From: Flavobacterium sp. N2820
Lineage (GTDB): Bacteria > Bacteroidota > Bacteroidia > Flavobacteriales > Flavobacteriaceae
Length of the DNA stretch: 64,000 nucleotides
Direction of reading: 5' to 3'
Assembly (NCBI RefSeq): GCF_025947285.1
Contig: NZ_CP110008.1
Coordinates: forward strand, 2,557,001 to 2,621,000
Position numbers and translations under genes: made by a program. The stretch's first letter is position 1. Every line of letters begins with the position of its first letter. Under the pieces are notes generated by a model. It saw only the letters and a list, made by a program, of their open reading frames with translations, searched no databases and was not told the DNA's origin. Shown here piece by piece: positions 1-9,085 of the stretch.

Positions 1-1
1 A

Positions 2-2500
2 GCTGGCGGAACAGTTGGTAACAATCGTTTTGATAATTTTACTTTGGAAGGAACTGCTTTTGGTGGACCAGATAGTATTGCACCAATAGTTACTTTTTTG
101 CCTGCTAACAATGCAACTAATGTTGCTACGAATATTGTTCCTACTATTTCTTTTAACGAAGCAATTCGTTTGGTTGATAATACTTCGATTGATAATAATA
201 ATGTGGATGCGTTAGTTGAATTACGTTTAAATAATGCTTCTGGGGCAATCGTTCCTTTTGATGCTACTATTTCCGGAAATATAATTTCGATTATACCACT
301 TTCAACTTTAGCAGTAAATCAAACTTTTTATATCGCTTTATTAGAAAACACAGTTGAAGATTTAAACGATAATACAATTACAACAACTCAATCGGGAGTT
401 TTTACAACTGCAAATCCAAGTATTTCTTTTGCCACAAATTTTATTACAGTAAATGAAAATCATGGATCGTTATCGTTGGTTTTAAACATTGCTAATCCAG
501 CAACTAGTTCGGTAGATTTAGTTGTAAAGTCAGCTCCTTTTAGTACAGCAGATAATTCAGATTTTACGTTGACTACACAAACAATTTCAATTACGACTTC
601 TTCACCAGCAACTCAAACTATAAATATTCCAATTATTGATGACAGTTTAGATGAACAACATTCAGAATATTTTGTTTTGAGTTTAGAAAATGCTTCAGGA
701 ATTTTAATTTCGGGAACTCCAACTACTACAATTTATATTGTGGATAATGACAGTCAGGCTCCAATTCCAAGTAACCAAATCGAATTAAATTATGTGGGAA
801 GTTTTGATCCTTCCGGAGCTAGTACAAGTACTTGCGAAATTGTAGTACATGATGCTGCTTCACAACGTTTGTTTACCACAAGTGCGGTAGCAGGATATTT
901 AGATATTATCGATTTTTCTAACCCAACGAATCCTTCAGTAATTAATTCGGTAAACATAAATCCTTATGGAGGTGTTACAAGTGTTGCTGTAAAAAACGGA
1001 ATTGTGGCTGTTGCTTCACCAAATGCTGATGAAACACTAAATGGTTCAGTTTTGTTTTTTGATACAAATGGAGTTTTTTTAAACCAAGTAACTGTGGGTG
1101 CACTTCCAGATATGATTACCTTTTCTCCAGACGGAACAAAAGTAATGACTGCAAATGAAGGACAACCTAATGTCGACTATTCAATTGACCCAGAAGGTTC
1201 GGTAAGTATTATTGATATTTCAGGAGGAATCGCAAGCTTATCGCAATCAAATGTAACAACGTTGTTATTCACGGCTTATAATGCGCAAGAAGCGACTTTA
1301 ATTGCTTCAGGAGTTAGAAAACTGAAGTTAACCAGTACATTGTCTCAAGATTTTGAACCAGAATACATTACAATAAGTTCTGATTCTCAAAAAGCATGGG
1401 TAACCTTGCAAGAAAATAATGCAATTGCTGAAATTAACCTAACAAATAATACCATTTCAGATATTTGGGCATTGGGAATAAAAGATATTAGTTTGCCAGG
1501 TAACGGATTTGATGTTTCTGATAATAATGGTCAGGTTTTAATTGCAAATTGGCCTATTCAAGCGTATTTTATTCCAGATGGTGTTGCAAGTTACACGGTT
1601 GGTGGAACCACTTATTTAGTAACCGCAAATGAAGGTGACGAAAAAGAATATGGTGCTTTTACCGAAAGAGTTGCTGTTGGTTCTGGGTCGTATCTTTTAG
1701 ATGCAGCAAATTTTCCAAATGCTTCTGTTTTAAAACAAAATCACAATTTAGGAAGATTTAGAGCAACAAATCTTAACGGAAATACAGATGCGGATGCAGA
1801 GTTTGAAACTATTCATTGTGTTGGAACACGTTCGTTCTCAATTTTTAATACGACTACCAAACAGATAGTTTTTGATAGTGGAGATGATTTTGAACGTTAC
1901 ACAGCAGCAAATTTACCAACACTTTTTAACGCAGATCACGAAGAAAACACACCAAAAGGAAGAAGCCGTGCAAAAGGTCCAGAGCCAGAAGGAGTAACTA
2001 TTGCTCAAATTGCAACTGAAACTTTTGCTTTTGTTTCTCTAGAACGAGTAGGCGGTGTAATGGTTTACAATATTACGGATCCTAATAATCCAATTTTTGT
2101 AGATTATAAAAATTCAAGAAGTACTTCAGCATATTCAGGTGATCACGGTCCAGAAGGAATTACTTACATAGCTCCAGTAAATAGCCCAACAGGATTAGGT
2201 TATGTTTTAGTAGCTAATGAAATCAGCGGAACAATCACAATTTACGAAGTAGATGCAAACACATTAACGTCTCCTGATTTTAATTCAGATTCAAAAACAT
2301 TTGTAATTTTCCCTAATCCTGCATCAAATTCAGAATTAGTTTATTTCAATAGAGTAGCAGATATTGAATTGTATGATGTAACTGGAAAATTAATCCTTTC
2401 AGAAAAAGAGGCACTAACTATCAATACGTCAAAATTACAATCGGGGATTTACTTTGTTAAAACAGCAGAAGGAATTACAAAAAAATTAGTTGTTAAGTAG
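2..2500 (+). CDS. T9SS-secreted protein with Ig-like, Calx-beta and choice-of-anchor I beta-propeller domains (5' truncated by window edge)
   Basis: The reading frame is open to the window edge, so the N-terminus lies outside; an internal TTG at 44 is not a convincing start. Seen in order: the tail of an upstream domain (ending RFDNFTLEGT), an SbsA-like bacterial Ig domain (from SIAPIVTFLPANNATNV), a Calx-beta-like domain (SISFATNFITVNE to IYIVDND), a long beta-propeller of the choice-of-anchor I type (DPEGSVSIID, GPEPEGVTI, HGPEGITY), and a C-terminal type A type IX secretion sorting domain (starting FPNPASNSE, ending KKLVVK). Such proteins are exported through the outer membrane by T9SS and anchored or released. 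Some relatives are annotated as secreted nucleases or phosphoesterases, but no catalytic motif is visible in this part. The domain calls are by pattern; the substrate is unknown. Confidence 0.85.
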   Translation, partial: AGGTVGNNRFDNFTLEGTAFGGPDSIAPIVTFLPANNATNVATNIVPTISFNEAIRLVDNTSIDNNNVDALVELRLNNASGAIVPFDATISGNIISIIPLSTLAVNQTFYIALLENTVEDLNDNTITTTQSGVFTTANPSISFATNFITVNENHGSLSLVLNIANPATSSVDLVVKSAPFSTADNSDFTLTTQTISITTSSPATQTINIPIIDDSLDEQHSEYFVLSLENASGILISGTPTTTIYIVDNDSQAPIPSNQIELNYVGSFDPSGASTSTCEIVVHDAASQRLFTTSAVAGYLDIIDFSNPTNPSVINSVNINPYGGVTSVAVKNGIVAVASPNADETLNGSVLFFDTNGVFLNQVTVGALPDMITFSPDGTKVMTANEGQPNVDYSIDPEGSVSIIDISGGIASLSQSNVTTLLFTAYNAQEATLIASGVRKLKLTSTLSQDFEPEYITISSDSQKAWVTLQENNAIAEINLTNNTISDIWALGIKDISLPGNGFDVSDNNGQVLIANWPIQAYFIPDGVASYTVGGTTYLVTANEGDEKEYGAFTERVAVGSGSYLLDAANFPNASVLKQNHNLGRFRATNLNGNTDADAEFETIHCVGTRSFSIFNTTTKQIVFDSGDDFERYTAANLPTLFNADHEENTPKGRSRAKGPEPEGVTIAQIATETFAFVSLERVGGVMVYNITDPNNPIFVDYKNSRSTSAYSGDHGPEGITYIAPVNSPTGLGYVLVANEISGTITIYEVDANTLTSPDFNSDSKTFVIFPNPASNSELVYFNRVADIELYDVTGKLILSEKEALTINTSKLQSGIYFVKTAEGITKKLVVK

Positions 2501-2520
2501 TTTTATAATTTTTTTGAACA

Positions 2521-2552
2521 AAAAGCCAGTTTTAAAACTGGCTTTTTTATTT
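2521..2552. terminator. bidirectional intrinsic terminator
   Basis: A perfect 12-bp dyad (AAAGCCAGTTTT / AAAACTGGCTTT) is flanked by A and T runs. It lies between the end of the T9SS protein and the convergent oxygenase gene and can serve both. Confidence 0.85.
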
Positions 2553-2556
2553 TATT

Positions 2557-3150
2557 TTAATCTCTTCTCAACCAACCCGTAACGCTCAATCGAGGTTTAT
2601 TAGTTTCCAAAACTTCATGAACTAATTCATTGCTCTTAAAAAAAACCGTTTTTCGATTCGTTGGAGCTACTTTCTGAGCCACATCACCATCATAAATGCA
2701 CAATTCACCACCATCTTCAGGTTGCCAATTTTCGTTCAAATAGGTAATCATCGAAAATTGTCGGCTCGAATTATCTTGGAATTGATCTAAATGCTTTCTA
2801 TAAAAACTGCCTTTATCAAACAACGCAAAATGAAATTCATAACCCGTAATTCCCGTATAACAACTGCGGTTCAAATAGGTCACAAAAGCATCCACTTGAT
2901 CCAAAAAGGCATTTTCATGTGCATTATTATTCGCCCGGTCTAGCCAATAAATAGCATCACTTCTTATCGCCGAATTTTGAGTTAATTTTGCTGCATTTCC
3001 TATTCCAGCGGCTTTTAGTAAATTTTGCTCTTTCAGTTCAAACAATCTATTTACCAAGTGTTGCGCCAATTCTTCCGATACAAAATGTTCCACAATGCCC
3101 ACTTTCGAATCCAAATAACTCGAAATTAAGGTTTCAAAACAATCTTCCAT
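2557..3150 (-). CDS. 2-oxoglutarate/Fe(II)-dependent oxygenase (prolyl 4-hydroxylase-like)
   Basis: This 197-residue protein has the double-stranded beta-helix iron site of the P4H/SM-20 family. H120 and D122 sit in RKHLDQF, the distal H178 in ELVHEV, and R187 in KPRLSVTGWLR should bind the 2-oxoglutarate carboxylate. The GGEL(C)IY strand between them is typical. No signal peptide is seen, so it is probably cytoplasmic. The substrate is unknown; bacterial relatives hydroxylate prolines on proteins such as EF-Tu, but that is not shown here. It is a single-gene unit, convergent with the upstream T9SS gene, with its own TANNTTTG promoter at 3176-3183. Confidence 0.85.
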   Translation of the reverse strand: MEDCFETLISSYLDSKVGIVEHFVSEELAQHLVNRLFELKEQNLLKAAGIGNAAKLTQNSAIRSDAIYWLDRANNNAHENAFLDQVDAFVTYLNRSCYTGITGYEFHFALFDKGSFYRKHLDQFQDNSSRQFSMITYLNENWQPEDGGELCIYDGDVAQKVAPTNRKTVFFKSNELVHEVLETNKPRLSVTGWLRRD

Positions 3151-3175
3151 TTTATTTAAGTTGTAAAATACCCTA

Positions 3176-3183
3176 CAAAGATA
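3176..3183 (-). promoter_or_regulatory. -7 box TATCTTTG for the oxygenase gene
   Basis: On the minus strand TATCTTTG matches the Bacteroidota -7 consensus TANNTTTG, 25 bp before the ATG at 3150. No clear TTTG -33 box is seen. Confidence 0.6.
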
Positions 3184-3201
3184 TCATTTCCTTTTGAATT
3201 T

Positions 3202-3241
3202 GGGCGTTCCCACAAGGGTCGGGCTATTCGTTTCAATCTTT
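3202..3241. repeat. GC-rich intergenic repeat-like element (GGGCGTTCCC...GGGTCGGGC)
   Basis: A 40-bp GC-rich island in an AT-rich spacer contains GGGCGTTCCC, then ACAA, then GGGTCGGGCT, followed by TTTCAATCTTT. From memory this resembles a short repeated intergenic motif common in Flavobacterium genomes. Only one copy is in this window, so repeat status cannot be shown here. Confidence 0.5.
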
Positions 3242-3345
3242 ATTTATAAAATTTAAGAATTTTACAAATAAAGGATTTTCTCTTCTATCCCTAACGCAAA
3301 CCGGCTTTTCAATTAAAATCTGTATTTTTACAAAAACCTTTCAAC

Positions 3346-4635
3346 ATGCAAAATTTTTTAAAAGTTTCAGAAAACACGCAACTTTCTTGGCGTAATTTAA
3401 GTATTCAAAATCGAATTTCTTTTTTGTCTCAATTAGCTCAATTACTTTTAGAAAACAAAGAGGAATATGCAACTTGTATCACTACCGAAATGCACAAACC
3501 CATTTCGCAAGCCATTGCTGAGGTTGAAAAATGCGCCCTTTTATGCAATTACTATTACGAAAATGCTGAATCATTTTTAGCTATAAAAAGCATAAAAACC
3601 GATGCTTCAGAAAGTTTTGTTACCTATGAATCTTTAGGTGTAATTTTAGGTGTAATGCCATGGAATTTTCCTTTTTGGCAAGTATTTCGATTTGCTGTTC
3701 CAACACTCATTGCAGGAAACACTGTTGTTGTCAAACATGCTAGTAATGTTCCTAAATCTGCCGAATTAATTCAATCGATTTTTGAGCAAGCTGGTTTTCC
3801 AAAAGGCTGTTATCAAGATTTACCAATTCCAAGTAGCGAAGTTGCTAAAGTTATCGCTAATCCAATTATTAAAGCCGTTTCTTTAACAGGAAGTGAGCAA
3901 GCGGGAGTTGCAGTGGCTACTGAAGCCGGTAAACATTTAAAAAAGTGCGTGTTAGAATTGGGTGGAAATAATGCCTTTATCGTTTTAGAAGATGCCGATT
4001 TAGAAAAAGCGGTGGCAACAGCGGTCAATGCTCGAATGCAAAATGCAGGTCAAAGTTGTATTGCCGCTAAACGATTTTTTATTCAAGAAAATATTGCAGC
4101 GGAGTTTATTGCACAATTTAAAGTAGCAATTCAAAATTTAAAAAAAGGAAATCCATTAGCTATAGAAACGCAAATTGGTTCATTGGCACGACCAGATTTA
4201 GCCGAAGAATTAGAGGTGCAAGTGCAAAAATCAATTCAAATGGGAGCCAAATTAATCATTGGAGGAAACAGAAAAGGAGCTTTTTATGAACCCACATTGT
4301 TGACTGAAGTAACAACAGAAATGCCTATTTTCAAAGAAGAAACATTTGGACCAGTGGTTGCAATAACAATTTTTAAAACCATTGATGACGCAATCGAATT
4401 AAGTAATCAATCGGAATTTGGTTTGGGTGTTTCTATTTTTACTCAAGACATTGATTTTATTAAAACAAAGATTTCAGCTTTTAACGAAGGCGCAGTTTTT
4501 GTCAACGAAATGGTAAAATCTGACCCAAGATTGCCTTTTGGAGGTGTCAAAAAATCTGGTTATGGAAGAGAATTAGCTATAGAAGGCATCAAAGAGTTTG
4601 TAAATATAAAAACAGTGGTAATTAATAAGCTATAA
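3346..4635 (+). CDS. NAD(P)-dependent aldehyde dehydrogenase, succinate-semialdehyde dehydrogenase-like
   Basis: Oxidises an aldehyde to the acid with NAD(P). The 429-residue length is that of the short SSADH-like group. Visible motifs are VMPWNFPFWQ with the oxyanion N107, the cofactor Lys130 in VVVKHAS, the Rossmann SLTGSEQAG near 179-187, general base E204 in LELGG and catalytic C238 in GQSCIAAKR. The C-terminal PFGGVKKSGYGRELA motif is intact. No signal peptide is present, so it is cytoplasmic. It stands alone, with no GABA transaminase beside it, so the physiological aldehyde (succinate semialdehyde or another) is inferred only from family resemblance. The start is ATG at 3346. Confidence 0.88.
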   Translation: MQNFLKVSENTQLSWRNLSIQNRISFLSQLAQLLLENKEEYATCITTEMHKPISQAIAEVEKCALLCNYYYENAESFLAIKSIKTDASESFVTYESLGVILGVMPWNFPFWQVFRFAVPTLIAGNTVVVKHASNVPKSAELIQSIFEQAGFPKGCYQDLPIPSSEVAKVIANPIIKAVSLTGSEQAGVAVATEAGKHLKKCVLELGGNNAFIVLEDADLEKAVATAVNARMQNAGQSCIAAKRFFIQENIAAEFIAQFKVAIQNLKKGNPLAIETQIGSLARPDLAEELEVQVQKSIQMGAKLIIGGNRKGAFYEPTLLTEVTTEMPIFKEETFGPVVAITIFKTIDDAIELSNQSEFGLGVSIFTQDIDFIKTKISAFNEGAVFVNEMVKSDPRLPFGGVKKSGYGRELAIEGIKEFVNIKTVVINKL

Positions 4636-4811
4636 TTATTCCTTATTTCTCAAAAAGAAGTCAAAATTTTAGAAATACACTAATTGTTCTATATTTAATG
4701 GGGTGTAATGTAAATATTCTAAAAAAATAAATAAGTATCCTCTATATTTTCAACATTTAGTATTATAAAAATTAACTTTTTTATAAATTTACCCTATAAA
4801 ATTAGGGGTAT

Positions 4812-6146
4812 ATGAAAATTAAAAAAAGATGGCTCGTTTCGTTTGTAATTATTTGTATTGTTTCTATTTCAAGTTTATTTTGGGAAAATAAAAATCAATT
4901 ACAGGCACACTTTTTAACTTCAGAAGCAATTAATTATGCCGATGTGGCTTGGCTGCTAACTTCTTCTTCATTTGTATTGTTGATGACGCCTGGCTTATCG
5001 TTTTTTTATGGCGGAATGGTGGGTAAAAAAAATGTAATTTCAACCATGTTGCAAAGTTTTATTTCGTTGGGAGTCGTAAGTTTATTATGGGTAGTTGTAG
5101 GTTTTAGCTTATCGTTTGGAGAAAGTTTAGGTTTCGAAATAGCGGGTAAACATTACGGAATAATAGGTAACCCATTTGATTTTATGTTTTTTGACAACGT
5201 AGGTTCACTACCACATCAACAATTAGCAAGTACTATTCCGTTTGTTTTATTCGCCTTGTTTCAAATGAAATTTGCAGTCATTACCCCTGCAATAATTACA
5301 GGCTCATTTGCAGAACGTGTTCGATTTATTGGATATTTATTTTTTATTTGTTTGTTTACTTTGTTCATATATACTCCATTATGTCACATGGTTTGGCATC
5401 CCAATGGATTGTTAGGAAGTTATTTTGGTGTAAAAGATTTTGCAGGTGGAACTGTGGTGCACATGAGCGCCGGTTTTGCTGCTTTAGCAGGGGTTTTGGT
5501 ATTAGGTAAACGAAAAAACAACGAACATATTCCTACCAATATTCCGTTTGTGTTACTTGGAACAGGAATGTTGTGGTTTGGTTGGTTTGGTTTCAATGCT
5601 GGATCGGCTTTAGCGGCAAATGGAACGGCTGCTATGGCTTTTGCAACTACAACGGTCGCTTCTGCTTCTGCTATGTTAACTTGGATTTTTTTTGATAGGA
5701 TAAACGGAAGAAAGGCCTCAGCTATGGGCGCTTGTATAGGTGCTGTTGTAGGTTTAGTTGCTATCACGCCTGCAGCAGGATTTATTTCTATCCCCAAAAG
5801 TATTTTCTTTGGGTTCTTAGCCGCAATTGTATCAAATAGAATGTTGTATTGGAACAAACTTAAAGCCATTGACGATACACTAGATGTTTTTGCATGTCAT
5901 GGAGTAGGTGGCATTATGGGAATGATTTTAACCGCAATTTTTGCAGAAGGTGAAAATGCTAGTTTGCTACATGGCGGTTGGTCTGTTTTTGGACATCATA
6001 TGATGGCTTTAGTTCTAGTTGCTCTTTTTGCATTTTTTGGTTCATTAGTTTTGTATAAAGTAACAAACTGGTTTATTCCATTGCGCGTATCTGAAGATTC
6101 TGAACGAATTGGCCTCGATTTATCTCAACATAATGAAAAGTTTTAA
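4812..6146 (+). CDS. amt: ammonium transporter (Amt/Mep/Rh family)
   Basis: Inner-membrane channel for NH4+/NH3 uptake. The 444-residue protein has about 11-12 hydrophobic helices and an N-terminal signal-like segment. The twin histidines of the pore are present: H217 in GGTVVHMSAG and H363 in CHGVGGIMG. LLMTPGLSFFYGGMV and GFNAGSALAAN are standard Amt motifs. Amt genes are usually followed by a glnK/glnB PII gene; here the next genes are small exported proteins, so a PII partner, if any, is elsewhere. The 176-bp spacer upstream is very AT rich and contains no other gene. Confidence 0.95.
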   Translation: MKIKKRWLVSFVIICIVSISSLFWENKNQLQAHFLTSEAINYADVAWLLTSSSFVLLMTPGLSFFYGGMVGKKNVISTMLQSFISLGVVSLLWVVVGFSLSFGESLGFEIAGKHYGIIGNPFDFMFFDNVGSLPHQQLASTIPFVLFALFQMKFAVITPAIITGSFAERVRFIGYLFFICLFTLFIYTPLCHMVWHPNGLLGSYFGVKDFAGGTVVHMSAGFAALAGVLVLGKRKNNEHIPTNIPFVLLGTGMLWFGWFGFNAGSALAANGTAAMAFATTTVASASAMLTWIFFDRINGRKASAMGACIGAVVGLVAITPAAGFISIPKSIFFGFLAAIVSNRMLYWNKLKAIDDTLDVFACHGVGGIMGMILTAIFAEGENASLLHGGWSVFGHHMMALVLVALFAFFGSLVLYKVTNWFIPLRVSEDSERIGLDLSQHNEKF

Positions 6147-6193
6147 AGATAAAATAGTATTTTTGATTAGAAAATTTTAAAATCAAATGCATT

Positions 6194-6685
6194 ATGAAAT
6201 ATTTGCCTCTTCTTTTCTTACTAATAATAAGTTGTGCGTCAACAAAAAATAGTGACCAACAAAAAACAGAAATTTCAACGGTATTAGACAACTGGCACAA
6301 AGCTGCCGCTGATGCAAATTATGACAATTATTTTGATACTATGTCTGATGAATCCATATACATAGGTACAGATGCTACAGAAAATTGGAATAAAAAACAA
6401 TTTCAAGCTTTTGCAAAACCTTATTTTGACAAAGGAAAGGCATGGAATTTTAAAGCTATTGAACGTAATATTTATTTTAGTAAAAATGGAAAAAATGTTT
6501 GGTTTGATGAATTATTAAGTACTCAAATGAAACTTTGTCGAGGCTCTGGCGTTATGGTTCAAGAAAACGGACAATGGAAAATTAAGCATTATGTGCTTTC
6601 CATGACCGTTCCAAATGATAACATGGATGAAGTGGTTAAAATAAAATCAGCCTTAGAAGATAAAATTCTTACTGAAAAGAAATAA
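6194..6685 (+). CDS. SnoaL/NTF2-like lipoprotein
   Basis: A lipoprotein of 163 residues: signal peptide with lipobox IISC and lipidated C14. The mature part has the NTF2-like cone pattern (VLDNWHKAAADANYDNYFDTM, then YIGTDATENW, ending with a QENGQWKIKHYVLS strand). Close relatives are annotated as nuclear transport factor 2 family or SnoaL-like proteins; most have no assigned activity. It starts 47 bp after amt and may be co-transcribed with it, but there is no overlap. A terminator follows. Confidence 0.8.
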   Translation: MKYLPLLFLLIISCASTKNSDQQKTEISTVLDNWHKAAADANYDNYFDTMSDESIYIGTDATENWNKKQFQAFAKPYFDKGKAWNFKAIERNIYFSKNGKNVWFDELLSTQMKLCRGSGVMVQENGQWKIKHYVLSMTVPNDNMDEVVKIKSALEDKILTEKK

Positions 6686-6707
6686 TTAAAATAATTAAAT
6701 AATATCC

Positions 6708-6740
6708 AATCCCAAGATAATTTGTCTTGGGATTTTTTTA
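6708..6740 (+). terminator. intrinsic terminator (AATCCCAAGA stem)
   Basis: Dyad AATCCCAAGA / TCTTGGGATT is followed by a run of seven T, just after the NTF2-like lipoprotein gene. The AATCCCAA core recurs in the terminators at 25711 and 32270. Confidence 0.85.
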
Positions 6741-6834
6741 TGCCTAAATGTTAAAATTAATTTTTTTTCCATTTTGAGAAAACCAAGATGATTTACTTCT
6801 CGTAAATGCTACTAAACAAAAAAATCTCAAAAAA

Positions 6835-7272
6835 ATGAAAATTAACAAAAATGTCAAAATTATAGTAGGAAGTATTCTTGGAATATTTGTACTGCTTTTT
6901 TTGGTTTTAGTAGTGCATATTGCTACTGCAAAACCTTTGGTGATTGATAATGCATCGCTTCAAATTAGTCGAATAGATTTTAAAGAACCAATAGATTCGC
7001 TCAAAGCAAAAGAGATTCACAGAAACTTAAAAAAAATACCCGGTGTAAAAACGGATAGATTGAATAGAGAAACGGGTGTATTGGTTTATTTTCATGATAT
7101 AAAAATCGCCAATTCAGAAGAAATATACAATCAGTTAATTGCTTTAGGAAATTATAAAGCAGAGCGATACGTACTTCCTAAAGGATTAGAAAACAAAACC
7201 GCTTGTCCAGTTATGACTGAAGATAGTTTCAGTTATAAATTTTCAAGAGGAATTCAACGAATTTTTAATTAA
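6835..7272 (+). CDS. membrane-anchored small protein with HMA-like region
   Basis: I do not recognise a named family. The 145-residue protein has one N-terminal membrane helix (about 8-29) and a periplasmic part. Residues about 48-110 have a beta-alpha-beta-beta-alpha-beta pattern like heavy-metal-associated domains (LKKIPGVKTDRLNRETGVL, then EEIYNQLIALGNYKAERY), but the CxxC metal motif is absent. A single Cys occurs later in TACPVM. It starts 94 bp after the terminator at 6708 and ends 18 bp before the globin-like lipoprotein gene, so the two are probably one operon. Confidence 0.7.
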   Translation: MKINKNVKIIVGSILGIFVLLFLVLVVHIATAKPLVIDNASLQISRIDFKEPIDSLKAKEIHRNLKKIPGVKTDRLNRETGVLVYFHDIKIANSEEIYNQLIALGNYKAERYVLPKGLENKTACPVMTEDSFSYKFSRGIQRIFN

Positions 7273-7290
7273 TTTCCAAATACTATTACT

Positions 7291-7872
7291 ATGAAAAATT
7301 TTTCAAAATTAGCCTTAATGGCATTGTTTATTACATCGGGAGCTTTCGTTACATCATGTAATGACGACGATGATAAAGCCGCAGAACCAGCATCTTTGTA
7401 TGCAAAATTAGGCGGAACTACAATGGTTGCTGACCCAAACAATCCAAGCCAAATGATTGAGCAAGGACGTTTAAGCTACCGTTCGGTTGTAGATTCAACC
7501 ATTACTTTAATTGTATCAGATGTGCTTGATGGAGAACCTGGTAATTTGGGACAGCATTTTGCACCAGTTCTTTCTGAGGCATTAAGTGGTAACACAACAA
7601 ACGTAGCAATTTTAAGTAAAAATCTAACTGATTTCTTTTCTGCCAATACGGGTGGAGGAGCAACAAATACATACAGTGGTTTGGGAATGGTGGCAGCACA
7701 CGATCCTGCACAAAATCCACGTATGGGTAAAAAATCTAACAATGCTGAATACGACAAGTTTATTGGTTATGTAGGTGCAGCTGCTGGTTTAAACGGTGTA
7801 ACTGATCCTGAAATTATTGGTGAAGTTGTTGCAGTATTGGAATCGTTGAGAGCTCCTATAGTTCAGGAGTAA
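7291..7872 (+). CDS. exported truncated-haemoglobin-like (group 1) lipoprotein
   Basis: A 193-residue lipoprotein with lipobox VTSC and C23. The next residues NDDDDK are an acidic stretch of the kind that directs Bacteroidota lipoproteins to the cell surface. The mature part starts with SLYAKLGGTTMV (residues 35-46), the hallmark opening of group 1 truncated globins. It continues with FFSAN, GLGMVAAH (H137, a candidate proximal haem ligand) and a C-terminus like the globin G-H helices (DKFIGYVGAAAGL, IIGEVVAVLESLRAPI). H89 is a second His in the core. Most truncated globins are cytoplasmic; an exported form is unusual. Haem binding is inferred, not shown. Confidence 0.75.
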   Translation: MKNFSKLALMALFITSGAFVTSCNDDDDKAAEPASLYAKLGGTTMVADPNNPSQMIEQGRLSYRSVVDSTITLIVSDVLDGEPGNLGQHFAPVLSEALSGNTTNVAILSKNLTDFFSANTGGGATNTYSGLGMVAAHDPAQNPRMGKKSNNAEYDKFIGYVGAAAGLNGVTDPEIIGEVVAVLESLRAPIVQE

Positions 7873-7892
7873 GTTTGTTTTTTGTTTTAACG

Positions 7893-7921
7893 AAAAACGC
7901 TCCAAATATTGGAGCGTTTTT
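7893..7921. terminator. bidirectional intrinsic terminator
   Basis: Perfect 12-bp dyad AAAAACGCTCCA / TGGAGCGTTTTT with a 5-nt loop, between the globin-like gene and the convergent threonine dehydrogenase gene. Confidence 0.88.
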
Positions 7922-8878
7922 CTATTTATTATAAATGTGTTCTTTTAAATTTTGGAACATATCAGTGGTCATATTCTCTATATTATAGTCATTTTTCCAT
8001 CCCCAATCTTCTCTTGCCGAAGTATCATCAATACTTGCGGGCCAACTGTCTGCAATTTTTTGACGAAAATCTGGTTCATAGCTCAATTCAAAGTTTGGAT
8101 AATGTTTTTTAATTTCTTCGCCTATTTGTTTTGGCGTAAAACTCATTGCTGCTAAATTATAAGAAGAACGAATCTTGATTTTTTCGGCTGGAGCTTGCAT
8201 AATTCCAATAGTCGCCTTGATAGCGTCATCCATGTACATCATTGGTAATTCGGTATTTTCCGACAAAAAACTCGTAAATTTACCTTCAGTAATGGCTTTA
8301 TGATAGATGTCAACGGCATAGTCTGTAGTACCTCCACCAGCTTCTGTACTCCAGCTAATTAATCCTGGATAACGAATGCTTCTTACATCAACACCATATT
8401 GTTTGTTGTAATATTCGCACCATCTTTCACCAGTTTGTTTCGAAATTCCGTAAACCGTTGAAGGCTCCATTATGGTATATTGTGGCGTATTATGTCTTGG
8501 TGTTGTAGGTCCAAAAACCGCAATACTTGAAGGCCAGAAAATTTTCTTTATTTTTCCTGCTTTGGCTAAATTTAAAACATGAAACAGTGAATTCATATTC
8601 AAATCCCATGCAAAAGCAGGATTTTTTTCAGCTGTAGCAGAAAGTAAAGCAGCCATTAAATACACATCTGTGATTTGATATTGCTCAATTAAGTGCTCAA
8701 TTTGATTATAATCTAAAGCATTTATTACTTCAAAAATACCATTATTAACTACATCGTTATTTAGTTTTCGAATATCAGATGCGATTACATTATTAATACC
8801 ATAAGTTGCTCTAAGTTTTGCCGTAAGTTCAGTGCCTATTTGACCACAAGCACCAATTATTAAAATTTTCGTGTCCAT
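7922..8878 (-). CDS. L-threonine 3-dehydrogenase, SDR (epimerase) type
   Basis: NAD-dependent oxidation of L-threonine to 2-amino-3-ketobutyrate. The 318-residue protein has the extended-SDR fold: nucleotide motif G9-A-C-G12-Q-I-G15, the catalytic Ser in FWPSSIAVFG (117/118), and Y143/K147 in TVYGISK. The WPSSIAVFG and SYNLAAMSFTP stretches match the bacterial SDR-type threonine dehydrogenases first characterised in Flavobacterium, not the zinc MDR-type Tdh. A UDP-sugar epimerase is the alternative, but the substrate-side sequence favours threonine. Single-gene unit, cytoplasmic, with a -7 box at 8899. Confidence 0.82.
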   Translation of the reverse strand: MDTKILIIGACGQIGTELTAKLRATYGINNVIASDIRKLNNDVVNNGIFEVINALDYNQIEHLIEQYQITDVYLMAALLSATAEKNPAFAWDLNMNSLFHVLNLAKAGKIKKIFWPSSIAVFGPTTPRHNTPQYTIMEPSTVYGISKQTGERWCEYYNKQYGVDVRSIRYPGLISWSTEAGGGTTDYAVDIYHKAITEGKFTSFLSENTELPMMYMDDAIKATIGIMQAPAEKIKIRSSYNLAAMSFTPKQIGEEIKKHYPNFELSYEPDFRQKIADSWPASIDDTSAREDWGWKNDYNIENMTTDMFQNLKEHIYNK

Positions 8879-8898
8879 TTGATAGAATAAAGAGAAAA

Positions 8899-8906
8899 CA
8901 AATATA
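8899..8906 (-). promoter_or_regulatory. -7 box TATATTTG for the threonine dehydrogenase gene
   Basis: TATATTTG on the minus strand, 20 bp before the ATG at 8878, fits TANNTTTG. Confidence 0.6.
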
Positions 8907-9085
8907 CCATTTTCAGATGAATCGAAAAGCGCTTTTTTTGTTATATTTTTAGTAAAAGCGCTATTTTAATCCGTATTTAACAAAATTTACTTTTTTAAAT
9001 AGGAATTATTAAAAACTTAATAGATTGCTTATCAATCAACTGTTAAGATATTATTAGATTAGTACTTAAATTTTATAAACATTTG

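Noticed and set aside
5420..5869. 149-residue reading frame antisense to amt
   Set aside because: It is the complement of the conserved Amt coding sequence with low-complexity Ala/Pro content and no promoter or family; a coding shadow.
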